Below are positions 17,019-26,717 of a stretch of DNA of 64,000 nucleotides, piece after piece. This stretch comes from HK1 sp965202735 (lineage in GTDB: Bacteria; Pseudomonadota; Gammaproteobacteria; HK1), in NCBI GenBank assembly GCA_965202735.1, contig OZ241844.1, forward strand, positions 558,001 to 622,000. The letters run 5' to 3'. Both the position numbers and the translations under genes were made by a program. How positions within the stretch are numbered: position 1 is the first letter of the stretch; each line of letters begins with the position of its first letter. The notes under the pieces were generated by a model. It did not search any database. It saw only the letters and a list, made by a program, of their open reading frames with translations, and had not been told where the DNA came from.

Positions 17019-17432
17019 CTAAGCGGACGATGGGTTCGGCAGCAACCTGAAGCCTTGGCGCGCGAAGTCGTCGTCGAGCGCGAACGCCTCGGTGAATCCG
17101 TGGCGGCGCATGAGCTCGAAGCTCGTGCAATCGACCAGCGACAGCTTCCTGCGGCTCGCCGCGAACAGCGCGGCCACCGCCGCCGCGTGCAGCTCCTCGT
17201 CGATCCAGAGGGGCCGGAGCATTGGTACGAGAACGTCGGCCAGGGCACGCAGCGCCTCCAGACCCAGACGGCGCTGCACGAGGGCGAACGACTCCACCAG
17301 GACGTAGTTCGAGGTGAAGAGACGGCGCTCCTCCACGATCGCCCGCTCCCAGGCGTCGATCACGTCGGTGTGCCGGGGCTGATCCGCGTCGAGGAACGCG
17401 AGGAGCGCCGAGGTATCGACGAAGAGGGTCAC
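17019..17432 (-). CDS. vapC: PIN-domain ribonuclease toxin (VapC-like)
   Basis: 137 residues from a GTG at 17432. The PIN acidic residues are present in VTLFVDTSALLAFLDAD (Asp), TSNYVLVESFALVQRR (Glu) and SLVDCTSFELMRRHG (Asp), followed by FALDDDFARQGFRLLP. This is the PIN subgroup with a DCTSF motif. The GTG overlaps the stop of the upstream antitoxin (17429-17432), so the start is fixed by coupling. It forms a second VapBC-type pair in the window, unrelated in sequence to the one at 5.6 kb. Confidence 0.87.
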   Translation of the reverse strand: MTLFVDTSALLAFLDADQPRHTDVIDAWERAIVEERRLFTSNYVLVESFALVQRRLGLEALRALADVLVPMLRPLWIDEELHAAAVAALFAASRRKLSLVDCTSFELMRRHGFTEAFALDDDFARQGFRLLPNPSSA

Positions 17433-17677
17433 GCGTCGAACGCGTCGTCGAGGTAGCGGTCGTGCGCCTCCGCGAGGTCGGGGCGCCCCGAGCGGAAACG
17501 TCCCTCGAGCTCGCGCGCGCGGCGCGCCAGCTCCCGGACACTCGGGACGGGTCGCCGCGTCAGGTACTCCCCGACGCACTCCCGCACCAGCTCCGCCACC
17601 GAGCGCTCCTCCAGCCGCGCCCTGGTCTTGAGGGCCCGCGCCTGCTCCTCGGTCAACTGAATCTGGGTGCGAATCAT
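17429..17677 (-). CDS. vapB: ribbon-helix-helix antitoxin (VapB-like)
   Basis: 82 residues. MIRTQIQLTEEQARALKTRA is a ribbon-helix-helix DNA-binding start and AELVRECVGEYLTRR the second helix. The acidic tail (GRPDLAEAHDRYLDDAFDA) would occupy the toxin. The stop overlaps the GTG of the PIN toxin by 4 bp. The stretch in front of it is locally AT-rich (ATGTTAGCAGACAAG), a likely autoregulated promoter. Confidence 0.85.
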   Translation of the reverse strand: MIRTQIQLTEEQARALKTRARLEERSVAELVRECVGEYLTRRPVPSVRELARRARELEGRFRSGRPDLAEAHDRYLDDAFDA

Positions 17678-17804
17678 GTCGTCATGTTAGCAGACAAGTG
17701 CTCATGACAGCATTCCATTCACCGCGGATTCGGACGGATAGTGGAACCCATCCCCACGCGGCGGACTCCCCCCCGAACGGAGAGCCCGCCGCGGGCCGCG
17801 GGGC

Positions 17805-20232
17805 TCACCAGCGCAGCTCGCCCCGCACCATCAGGTTCGCCTCGGCGGCGCGGGCCTCCTCCTCCCGACGCTCACCTTCCATCGACAGCCTCAGCGTCGG
17901 ACCCACCGTGTAGCGCGCTCCCACCCGCAGGGTCCGTCCGCCCCCCTCCGTCAGGGCGAGCCCCCCATACGGACTCAGCACCCCCATCCTCCCCGGTCCC
18001 CTCACCCCGAACCCGTACCCGACCTCCGCCTCCACCTGCCCCTCCGCCTCCAGACCGCTCCCCCACCCCGGCCCGGACCCCGCCCTGCGCTCGAACAGCC
18101 CCTCCAGGTCCGTCGCCGTGCGCCCCCACGAGGGCGCCACCGTCAGCCAAAGCCCGTGTCCGTCCACGCCCGGGGCCATCTGCACCCGAGCGCTCACGCC
18201 CCACTCCTCGTGACCGCTCTCCTCGTGCGCCAGCAGCGTCCGCGCCCGCACCTCCATCGTCACACCCGCCGCCGGGTCGCGCCACGTCAGGCTCGCCCCC
18301 GCCTCCACCCCCGCTCCGTCCAGCGCGTCCCCTCCGTCATGGCGCAGCCCCACCTCCAGCGCCGGCGTCAGCGTCGCCTCGCCCCCGAGCCCGCGCTCGT
18401 GCGACCCCTCCAGCCCCACACGCACCCGGCGCGTGTCCGACGACAGGGCGCTGAGGCCGTCCCCCCCTTCCGCCTTCACCCTCGACACCGCCCCCTCGCC
18501 CCGCACCGACACCCGCGTCACGCCCCCCGCTATCCACCGCGTATCCTCGCTCACCACCCCACGACCCCCCAGCGCCGCGCTCGCATACGTCATGTCCACC
18601 CCACGCGTCGGACCGCTCTCCTCCTCGACCCGTACCTCGCCCTTGCCGTAGCCTGCGCTCGCCCACACGTGCGCGCCCCCCGAGTACAGCCACGCCAGGT
18701 ACGGATGCACCGCCATCAGCTCGGTCTCGTAGACGCTCTTCACCCGGTCACCGCCCGCATCGTCCGCCTCGGTGTCGAATGTCCCCTCCGACCACGACAC
18801 CGCCGCTCCGGCCAGCAGCCCCGGGCGCACCCGCATGTCCGCCCCCACATGCGCCGACCACACCCCGCCGTCCCACGACACGTCGTCCTCCGACCCCGAC
18901 AGCGACACCCGGCCACCCCGGCCCCACACCGCCGCCGACGCACCCCCGCCGCCAGTCTCCGACGCCCCGAGCGGCAGGGCGAACCGCGCCCCGTCCAGCA
19001 GCTCGCGCAGGCGCGTGCCGGTCGGCTCCGCGTCTCGACGCTCGTCCCGCCAGCCCCCGGCGGACCCCGCACCGTCCCCCCACGCCTCGGCGCGGGCCGC
19101 CCCCGGCCAGGCCCCGAGCGCCAGCGACCGGCCCCCCTCACCCGAGGTCACCGCCTCGATGCGCCCCGCCACCGCATCGAGCGACTGCGACGCCATCGCC
19201 GCCGCCACCTGCGGCAGCACCGCCCGGTGCACCGCGTTGGCGTGCACGGCGCCCGTCGTGTCCTTCACCGTCACCGCCACCGTCTCGCCGCTCGTCACCG
19301 TCAGGACCGTATCGCCCATCCGGGCACTGTGGGTCACGGTCGCCGTGTCGTCGTCCGTGTCGTCGTCCGGCACACCCCTCACCGTCACGGTCTGGGTGGT
19401 GTTGTAGTTCTCGGGGGTGAAGGTCAGCGACTCCGGCGAGACCGTCGCGACCGTCTTGTCGCGGCTCTCCGGCGTCACCGTGGGCGTCACCGTGACCGTG
19501 GCCGCGCCCGCCGGCCACTCATCCAGCTTCACCGTGTAGGCGCCGGTACCTCCCTCTGCCACCTCCAGCGTCTCCGGGCTCACCGTCAGGCCGACCGTCA
19601 CGTCGGTGGCGCCGGAGAAGCCGTGGTAGCCCGTGCCCGCAGGGCCGTCCTTCACCTCGCCCCGGACCGTCACGTCCTCGCCGATGGCGTAGCCGGCCGC
19701 ATCGTTCAGCGTGATGGTGTACTTCTCGGTCCCTTCCGACGCATCGGCGTCGACAGCGGTGGGAATCTCGATGGTTCCGGTCTTGCCGCCGCCGAACTCC
19801 ACGCCGAAGGCCTGCGTCAATGCCCCCTCGATGTCCGCCGCCGAGAAGCCGCTCGAATCCCGGTCGGACAGCGTCAGGCTCACCGGAAGAACGCCCGATA
19901 TATGCTTGTCCGAATGGACGGTCAGGGTGATCGGCGTTCCCTCGCTCACCGCAGCCGGGGTAGTCTTGAGCGTCAGGGTCGGCGTCGTGTCGCGAACCCG
20001 GAAGCTTTGCGTGAACACACCATCTTTCGGGTAGCACCGGCCGCCGCCTTCTATCCGGTACACGATGGTCACCTGATGGTCCTCGGTATCTTCATCCTCT
20101 TCCAGTTTCACCCAATACGTTTGGGGCCTCGTCCAGTTCGATGGGGTGAACACGAGATGATCCGGAGCTTCCGTAAAAATGCGCGCCTTGTCGGTGGTCG
20201 TCCTTTCAAACTCGCCGTCCGTCGTATCGAAA
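17805..20232 (-). pseudogene. autotransporter gene, C-terminal segment with beta-barrel (cut off by IS1595 element)
   Basis: This is the 3' part of one ancestral gene whose 5' part lies beyond the insertion. The frame enters from the insertion scar at 20232 and runs to 17805. It encodes beta-sandwich repeats (SPESLTFTPENYNTTQTVTV type), a linker AVLPQVAAAMASQSLDAVAG, and then an autotransporter barrel of about 300 residues (VWSAHVGADMRVRPGLLAG, LRVGARYTVGPTLRLSMEG) ending in an aromatic residue (GELRW), as outer-membrane barrels do. A GTG at 20153 could start a truncated product, but it would lack a signal peptide, so the segment should be non-functional. A GC-rich hairpin overlaps the end (17783-17806). 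Confidence 0.85.
20225..20232. repeat. left copy of 8-bp target-site duplication (TATCGAAA)
   Basis: TATCGAAA here and at 22769-22776 directly flanks the element. Eight base pairs is the duplication length expected of IS1595-family transposition. Confidence 0.95.
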
Positions 20233-20317
20233 GGGGATTATATCCCAAAGTCACAAAAAAGAGTGACACAATCGCCTGAATCGGTTATCCTACAGTCACA
20301 AATCGGGAGGATCGGCG

Positions 20318-21313
20318 ATGGCTCAGAAGGCACCGGGGAAGGCACACCGCAAGGGGCTGACGCTGCTTCAGGTCGCCGACATGTTCGGTGACGAGACGGC
20401 GGCAACGCAATGGGTCGCCGAGCGCCGCTGGCCGAATGGCCCGCACTGCCCCAAGTGCGGCTCGTTCAACGTCCAGTCGGGCATCAAGCACCGCTCCATG
20501 ACGCACCGCTGCCGGGACTGCTCGACGGGCAAGAGCCGAACGATGTTCACCCTGCGCGTGGGCACGGTCATGGAGGGGTCGAAGCTCCCCTATCGGGTGT
20601 GGGCCATTGCGATCTACCTGTTCACCACGAACCTCAAGGGGGTGTCGAGCATGAAGCTGCACCGCGAGCTCGGCATCACGCAGAAATCCGCCTGGCACTT
20701 GGCGCACCGACTCCGCAAGACGGTCGAGACGGGACAGGGGTTCTTCTCCGGCCCGGTCGAGGTCGATGAGACCTTCATCGGGGGCAAGCGGAAGAACATG
20801 AGCAACGCCAAGCGCAAGGCACTCGCCGAATCCGGCGCAGGGCGCGGCTCCGTCGGCAAGACGGCGGTCGTCGGCGCGAAGGACCGGACGACGAAGCAGG
20901 TGCGCGCCCAGGTCGTCGAGTACACCGACAAGCCGACCCTCCAGGGGTTCGTCGGCGAGCACGCCGCCCCCGAAGCCACCGTGTACACAGACGAGTCGGC
21001 CTCCTATGAGGGGTTGGCGCATCACGATTCGGTCAAGCACAGCGTCTCCGAGTACGTCCGCGGGCAGGTGCACACCAACGGCATGGAGTCGTTCTGGAGC
21101 ATGCTGAAGCGGGGCTACATCGGCACCTACCACAAGATGAGTCCGAAGCATCTGGACCGCTACGTGACGGAGTTCCAGGGACGCCACAACGTCCGCGAGC
21201 GGGACACCATCGACCAAATGGGGGACGTGGTGGAGGGCATGGCCGGCAAGCGGCTGACCTACCGCGACCTCACCAAGCCCAACGGGCTGTCCAGCGGAGC
21301 ACGCGGATCATGA
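20318..21313 (+). CDS. IS1595-family transposase
   Basis: 331 residues. An N-terminal zinc-ribbon (CPKCGSFNVQSG ... HRCRDC) is typical of IS1595/ISXO2-like transposases. It is followed by the acidic catalytic core: VEVDETFIGGK, TVYTDESASYEGL and HTNGMESFWSMLKRGY, the last carrying the family's Asn/Glu-type third position. The ATG 20318 follows a GGGAGGATCGGCG ribosome site. Its stop overlaps the methyltransferase start (ATGA), so cargo expression is coupled to transposase expression. Confidence 0.95.
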   Translation: MAQKAPGKAHRKGLTLLQVADMFGDETAATQWVAERRWPNGPHCPKCGSFNVQSGIKHRSMTHRCRDCSTGKSRTMFTLRVGTVMEGSKLPYRVWAIAIYLFTTNLKGVSSMKLHRELGITQKSAWHLAHRLRKTVETGQGFFSGPVEVDETFIGGKRKNMSNAKRKALAESGAGRGSVGKTAVVGAKDRTTKQVRAQVVEYTDKPTLQGFVGEHAAPEATVYTDESASYEGLAHHDSVKHSVSEYVRGQVHTNGMESFWSMLKRGYIGTYHKMSPKHLDRYVTEFQGRHNVRERDTIDQMGDVVEGMAGKRLTYRDLTKPNGLSSGARGS

Positions 21314-22035
21314 GCGCGACCGCCGGCGAAGCCATATCCGTTGACCGGTCCAGGAAGCGAGTCGTCCAGAACGGAATGCCAACCAATGACTTGGTGTTCA
21401 GCGCCCATGTCGCGGGAAACGATATGGTTTTCCCGGAAGTTCTCTCGCTGTATGTCGCGCCGGAGTCTGTCGTAGCGGATGTTACCTACGGCGAAGGCGT
21501 GTTCTGGCGCAATGTGCCGACCGATCGATACACGGTGCTCGACACCGACATAAAGACCGGAACCGATTGTCGCGAACTGCCTTATGGCGATGGCGAAATT
21601 GACTGTGTGGTACTGGACCCTCCTTACATGCACACACCGGGGGGAAGCGCTCACACGGTTCACACTGCGTTTGAGCGGCATTACCGGAACAACGGCACCG
21701 GGAACAAGACGACGAAGAAGTACCACGAAGCGGTGCTCGCGCTGTACGAAGATGCCGGGAAAGAGGCATGGAGAGTATTACGTGACCGCGGCGTGCTGAT
21801 CGTGAAGTGTCAGGACGAAGTGTGTTCGAACCGCCAGCGATTTACCCATGTCGAAATCATGCAGGCGTATGAAAAATTTGGGTTTATTGCTGAAGATCTG
21901 TTCGTCGTCATCCGCCAGAACCGGCCTGGAGTGAGCCGGACAGTCCGGCAAGTTCACGCGCGGAAGAACCATTCGTACTTCATCGTCTTCTGGAAGCGGA
22001 TAGCGGGACGCCGGCTGTGGGAAGGGCCGGAGTGA
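21310..22035 (+). CDS. DNA methyltransferase (DPPY-type, amino-methylating) carried by the IS
   Basis: 241 residues. The S-adenosylmethionine motif is seen as VVADVTYGEGVFWR and the catalytic motif as DCVVLDPPYMHTPGG. DPPY marks N6-adenine or N4-cytosine DNA methyltransferases. Later residues RVLRDRGVLIVKCQDEV and HSYFIVFWKR fit the same fold. Motif order (binding motif before DPPY) is compatible with the gamma/zeta type rather than beta. The ATG overlaps the transposase stop by 4 bp and its own stop overlaps the next GTG. With the nuclease-like neighbour it looks like the modification half of a restriction-modification pair; a solitary regulatory methylase is the alternative. Confidence 0.82.
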   Translation: MSATAGEAISVDRSRKRVVQNGMPTNDLVFSAHVAGNDMVFPEVLSLYVAPESVVADVTYGEGVFWRNVPTDRYTVLDTDIKTGTDCRELPYGDGEIDCVVLDPPYMHTPGGSAHTVHTAFERHYRNNGTGNKTTKKYHEAVLALYEDAGKEAWRVLRDRGVLIVKCQDEVCSNRQRFTHVEIMQAYEKFGFIAEDLFVVIRQNRPGVSRTVRQVHARKNHSYFIVFWKRIAGRRLWEGPE

Positions 22036-22535
22036 ACGCCGTCGATCTTCTTGTCGCGATTATCCGCGAGCATGCACCGGAGGATATCTGGCGGGATTCT
22101 CCGCTCATTGGTTATCGGATGCTCGGGAACACGAACCGAGGTGAGATCGGAGAGGAGTTCGTCCGGCGTTACTTGGCGGCACATGGCATTGACGTGGGAA
22201 ATGGTGGTCGGACGTCAAGGACAGACATCCGAATCGACAATCTGCGATTCGAAGTGAAAACCGCGTCGCTCGGTGCCGGCGGAACATTCCAGTTCAATCA
22301 TGTCCGGCTGGATCGACAGTACGACTACCTTCTCTGTCTCGGGATCTGTCCTGATCGCGTGGCCTTCAACATGTGGCGGAAGGGCGCGGTTGCGGAGAAC
22401 CGCGCCGGGACATTGGTTCGCATGGCAGAAGGTCAAGCGGTTACGTACAAGCTCACGAAGAGATTGGCCGAAATGGACGAGATAGAGAGATTACCTGGCA
22501 GGATTGTTGTCGCTCTTGCCAGCCAAGAGGAGTAA
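22032..22535 (+). CDS. PD-(D/E)XK nuclease-like protein, candidate restriction endonuclease
   Basis: 167 residues from a GTG at 22032 that overlaps the methyltransferase stop. The start of a possible nuclease core is seen as NRGEIGEEFVRRYLA (Glu41/42), then RTDIRIDNLRFEVKTASLG. This gives Asp65-x8-Glu74-x-Lys76, the PD-(D/E)XK active-site spacing, followed by an HVRLDRQYDYLLCLGI strand pair. An alternative GTG at 22017 adds five residues. The fold and the position next to a methyltransferase suggest a restriction enzyme, but specificity and activity cannot be read from the sequence. Confidence 0.68.
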   Translation: MNAVDLLVAIIREHAPEDIWRDSPLIGYRMLGNTNRGEIGEEFVRRYLAAHGIDVGNGGRTSRTDIRIDNLRFEVKTASLGAGGTFQFNHVRLDRQYDYLLCLGICPDRVAFNMWRKGAVAENRAGTLVRMAEGQAVTYKLTKRLAEMDEIERLPGRIVVALASQEE

Positions 22536-22539
22536 GCCG

Positions 22540-22722
22540 ATGAAGCGCCCGAATCGTCCGCCTGCCTACGTCCCGGAGCCGCGCACGGTGGTGCTCCCGC
22601 CGAAGGACTACCAGCCGAGCAAGGCGGAGCTGGAGGAGGAGTTCGACATGCCGGGCATGTCGGATGAGGAGCTGCGCCGGACGTTCTTCCGGCCCGTCAA
22701 ATTCGTCCGGGATGCCAAGTAG
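22540..22722 (+). CDS. small conserved IS1595 accessory ORF
   Basis: 60 residues: MKRPNRPPAYVPEPRTVVLP, then PKDYQPSKAELEEEFDMPGM and SDEELRRTFFRPVKF. Short proteins with this PSKAELEEEFDMPGMS-type motif occur beside IS1595 transposases as I recall, so it is probably a genuine part of the element. Its function is unknown. It starts four bases after the nuclease stop behind a GAGGAG box, and the right inverted repeat begins 21 bp after its stop. Confidence 0.6.
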   Translation: MKRPNRPPAYVPEPRTVVLPPKDYQPSKAELEEEFDMPGMSDEELRRTFFRPVKFVRDAK

Positions 22723-22768
22723 TTACGAGCTTGACCGGGCGATTTTGTGACTTTGGGATATAATCCCC

Positions 22769-25177
22769 TATCGAAAGCCAATGGAACCAATTGCGCCGGC
22801 GCCGATGGCGCTCTCCTTAGGCTGACCTTGTACTCCATTGCATCGCCCTCGGCGGGAGGTTCCGCTCTCCACTTCCTGTGGGCTTCGTAGGCTTCCCTAT
22901 CGACGATGGTGTAGCCGCCGCGGCCATTGCTGGCGAACCCCGGCGTCAGTCTGAGCGGCCATTGCCGCTTGTAGCCATTATTTATTATACGCACGCCCCA
23001 ATATCCTTGGGTTCCCCATTCGGAGACCACCTGGGCGCTCGCCGCCAGGGTGGCGCCGGTCTTCGTCGTCGCCCTGAGCTCGACCTCCTGCCATGGCAGG
23101 CATTCGTCGCTGGTCAGGACATGGCTGGTGGCGGACGGGTCATCGATCGTGACCCAGTCGTGCCAAGTCTCGTACGCGGCTATCGAGCTGTTGTACGTCC
23201 GGTATCGGGCCTGCCAGCCGGTACGCTCCGGATGTTCCGGTGCGGTCCAGCTCAGGTGCAGCTTGTCCTGCCGCCGCTCCACCGTCAGGTCGGACGGCCC
23301 CCCCATTTCAGCGGGCGTGGCTTTCCACACGGTGATCGTCACCGTGGCGCTGTCGCTGTTGCCGTGGCCATCCTCTGCCGTCAACGTCATCGTGTAGACG
23401 CCGACCCCCGGCGGCGTGAAGAACAGCCGGGCCGCGTTCAGATCGGTGCCCTCCGGCAGCGCCGGGGTGGTCTCGCCCGTCTTGCGCCTCCAGGTGAAGC
23501 TGATCGGGTCCCCGTCCGCGTCGGTCGCCGACGCCGTGATATCCACTTCCTGGCCGATCACGGACCTGTCCCCGATATCCGCCAGCACCGGCGAGGCATC
23601 GTCGTCCGTGATGACCACCGTGGCCGTGGCGGCGCTCAGCACGAAGCCCTCCGGCAGCGTGCTGCCCTGCGCCGGCGCGATGGTCACCGTGATGGTCTCC
23701 TCGGCCTCGTCCCTCCGGTCGTCGGTGAGCGGAATCGTGATGGTCCGCGTCGTGTCGGAGGGGCCGAAGCGCACCGAGGTCACCGCGTCGTTGTCGTAGT
23801 CCCCGTTCGCCGGGTCGGCGGCGCCCGTCGCCTGGCCGCCGTAGGTGACGTCGAAGGTCACCGACCGCCCGAAGGCCCGGGACGCCGTGACCGTCACCAC
23901 CGCGTTCGCGTCCGTCCCCTCGGTCACTCTCACCACCGCCGGCACCGAGACCGTGGGCACGCTGCGCACCGTGATCACCAGCTCCCGGTAGTCGCTGTTG
24001 CCGTGGCCGTCATCCGCCGTCACCAGCATCGAGTAGGTGCCGACCCCCGGCGGGTCGAAGAACAGCCGGGCCGAGCTCAGGTCGGTGCCCTTCGGAATCG
24101 CCGGGGTGGTCTCGCCCTTCTTGCGCTTCCAGGTGTAGCGGACCGGGTCGCCGTCGGCGTCGGTGGCCGACGCCGTGACATCCACCATCACGTCCGGGCC
24201 GGCCACGTACGTGTCCTCGATGTCCGCCAGCACCGGCGCCGCGTCGTCGTCGGTGATGGTGCCGGTCACCCGGAGCTTCTCCCCGCCCCCGGCGAGCGCC
24301 ACCCGCCCGTCGCCCGTCTCCAGGCGGTCGAGCCGCAGGACGAAGGTCTCGTCCCCCTCCGCCCGGTGGTCGCCCAGCACCTCCACCCGCACCGTCTTCA
24401 TCAGCGCATCCTTGCGGGCGGAGGCATCGAACACCAGCGTCTCGTCGAGCGCGACGAAGTCCTCGGCCTCCGTCGCCGTGCTCCCGGGGCCCGCGAGCGC
24501 CGCCACCCGCACCTTCACATCGTCGGTCGGCTCCCCGCTCAGCGTCACCACGAACTCGACCTGCCTGCGCCCATCGTCCCCCTCGACGACGGCCGCCTCC
24601 TCCACCGCCACCGTCAGCGTGCCCATCGGCGTCGCCCCGCGCCCCCTCGAGCGCGGCCCCGCCCCGCCCGCGTTGACCGCACGCACCCGGAAGATGTACT
24701 TCCGCCCATTGGTCAGGCCCCCCACCGTGTGAGTGGTCGTGTCCGCACCGGAGCCCGCAATCTCCGCCCACGCCCCCCACGCCTGGCCGGGGCCGGCGAG
24801 GCGGTGGATGACCTCGTACCTGACAATCGCCGCATCGCCCTTGGCCCACGAGAGCGTCACCTCGCCGTCGCCCGGCCGGGCGCGGAACGCCTTCGGAGCC
24901 CTGGGCGGACGGGTCTCGGCCTCCGTCACCGTCACCGCCACCGTCCCCGCCGGAGCCGGGGTGCGCACCGCCGCGCCGTCGAGCGTGACGGCGTGGGAGA
25001 CCACCGCCTCGCCCACCGCGCGCCCCGTCACCGTCACCGTCTGCGGCGTGTCCGTGTCTCCGGAGGCAAAGCGCAGGGTGGACGGGCGCACCGTCGCCTT
25101 CGCCGGGTCGCTGCTCTCAAGGGTCACCGTCGCGCTGTAGGCCCCGTTCATCGCCACCGTCCAGGTCGCGGTGCCCG
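22769..25177 (-). pseudogene. autotransporter gene, middle segment (FN3 and Calx-beta repeats)
   Basis: This frame continues the broken autotransporter passenger. In order it reads: a beta segment (SATVTLESSDPAKATVRPST), a fibronectin III domain (GDGEVTLSWAKGDAAIVRYE, NGRKYIFRVRAVNAGGAG), Calx-beta (RAEGDETFVLRLDRLE ... ITDDD), a cadherin-like domain (TDADGDPVRYTWKRKKGE), a second Calx-beta (RRDEAEETITVTIAP), another cadherin-like domain, and a last FN3 (PSDLTVERRQDKLHLSWTAP). At 22769 it meets the IS right end, reading LVPLAFD then foreign codons. Upstream it is separated from the signal-peptide segment by a one-base frameshift near 25171-25177. Calx-beta domains bind calcium in homologues. 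Confidence 0.82.
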
Positions 25178-26610
25178 CCTTCCTCCACCTCGACCGCGGT
25201 CTCGCTGAGGCGAAGCGCCGGCGTGTCCCGGTTGACCAGCGTCACCGACGCCGCCTCCGACCACGGGCTCGCCCCCGCGGCGTTGTACGACTGCACCTGG
25301 AACTCAAGCCCCGTCCCGTCGAGGTAGCCCGGAAAGGCCACCACCACCCCGCGGGTCGACGCATCGCCCCGCCACACCCCCGTCGCCGGCGTCCAGCCGG
25401 CGAACTGCCGCAGCCGGTACCGCCACCCCGTTATCGTCGGGTCCGTCTCAGCGCGCCACGCCAGCGTCACCCGGTCCTCCGTCGGCGTCGCGCTCAACCC
25501 CGTCGGCCTCCCCGGCACCGACAGCGCCGGCGGTATCACCCCGCGCGGCGCAAACACCGGACCGCGCAGCCCGTACCTCGCCGCATCCGCCGCCGTCTCG
25601 CACACCACCGCCGGCCAGGGCCACTTGTCGGGCGCCCCGAACAGGTGCAGCCGGTCCAGCTCGAAGTCCTCCGCCTCCCGGTCCCCGTCCACCTTCGCCG
25701 TCACCGCCACCTCCGCCACCCCATTGCGGAACGCCACCCGCGACGGCAGCTCGAAGTCCGCCAGCGTCGCCGCACGAAGGTCCCCCCGCCCCCCGTCGCG
25801 CACCCGCCACCGCGTCGCAATGGTCCGCGTGAACGAGCGGTCCCGCCGGAACGTGCAGGCGTCCGCCTTCCCGCTCGCCACCCCCGCCTCCAGGCGCATC
25901 TTGAACCGGCGCCCCGAGAGCGTGCGCCCCAGCGTCCCGAGGTCCTCGTACCGCACCCGGATCCCCGCCCCCCGCTCGCCTATCCGTACGTCGCGGCGCC
26001 CCGTCCCCTTGACCTCGTACTCCCCAGGCTTCGGCTTGAGACGAATCGACAGTATCTCGTTCCCCTCCAGCTTCCCGTCCACCGCAATGTCCACATGGTG
26101 ACAGCGCCGCGCCACGAACCGCACGTCCGGATTCAGCTCGCTCTGCGTCGAGGGAAAGCGCAGCGCCACGTTGCGCAGCGTCCTGCGCGTCGGCCCCAGG
26201 TCCGACGCATCCGCCGCCGACCCCGTCACTATCTCGAAGTCCACCGACAGCGTCATCTCCTCCACCCGCCGCTTCGAGCGCTCCACCCGCAGCGTCAGCA
26301 CATCCCCTTCCATCACCTTGTCGTCAATCCGCTCCAGCACCTCGATGCCCGACGGACAGTCACCGTTGCTCGGCGCCTGGCCATGGCCGTACACGCCGAA
26401 CGCCCCGGTCAGGCTCAGCTCCGGGAGCGGCTGCGCCTGCGCCGATGCCCCGCCGAGGGCGGCGCTCAGGGCCACGGCCCAAGCGAGCCGCACCGCACGG
26501 CGCCGCAGATGTAGCGGCGCGCGCTCGGGCGTGGGGCTCTGCGCGTGGGGGTGTGCGTGGGAGGAAGAGGACGGAGAGGAGAGTGGGGAGAGTGCCGGGA
26601 TGAGCGCCAT
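25171..26610 (-). pseudogene. autotransporter gene, N-terminal segment with signal peptide
   Basis: From ATG 26610 the frame has a long, Ser/His-rich lead, then RRRAVRLAWAVALSAALGGA and SAQAQ, a clear Sec signal with AQA cleavage. The passenger begins PLPELSLTGAFGVYGHGQAP. A DxD-poor beta region follows, then an FN3 domain (PTGLSATPTEDRVTLAWRAE). The frame slips at GGHRDLDG near 25175: deleting one C after GGCGGG restores GGTATWTVAMNGAY and the rest of the protein. The ancestral gene from 26610 to 17805, less 2,544 bp of insertion and one base, is exactly 2,087 codons. The long extra N-terminus is seen in other autotransporters. Confidence 0.8.
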
Positions 26611-26717
26611 GTCGAGAGCCTCCGCAAGGTCTGCTGCCACCGCCCGCCGGCCGCTGCCGGACGCGGACACCGCCGATACCTTCGCGCAACATCATCACGG
26701 AATTATCACGGAGCGGA

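Larger units (their letters stand above)
20233..22768 (+). mobile_element. complete IS1595-family element with cargo genes (2,536 bp)
   Basis: Bounded by perfect 26-bp inverted repeats (20233-20258 and 22743-22768, beginning GGGGATTATATCCC) and an 8-bp target duplication. It contains, in order and overlapping or nearly so, a DDE transposase, a DNA methyltransferase, a PD-(D/E)XK nuclease-like gene and a 60-codon ORF, all on the plus strand. The element sits inside a minus-strand autotransporter gene. Removing it plus one target copy (2,544 bp, a multiple of three) restores that gene's frame exactly. All cargo genes look intact, so insertion is recent. Confidence 0.95.

Noticed and set aside
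20153..20232. GTG 20153 as a true start of a separate 782-aa protein
   Set aside because: The frame continues upstream to the IS scar and lacks a signal peptide; it is the cut C-terminal half of a longer gene.
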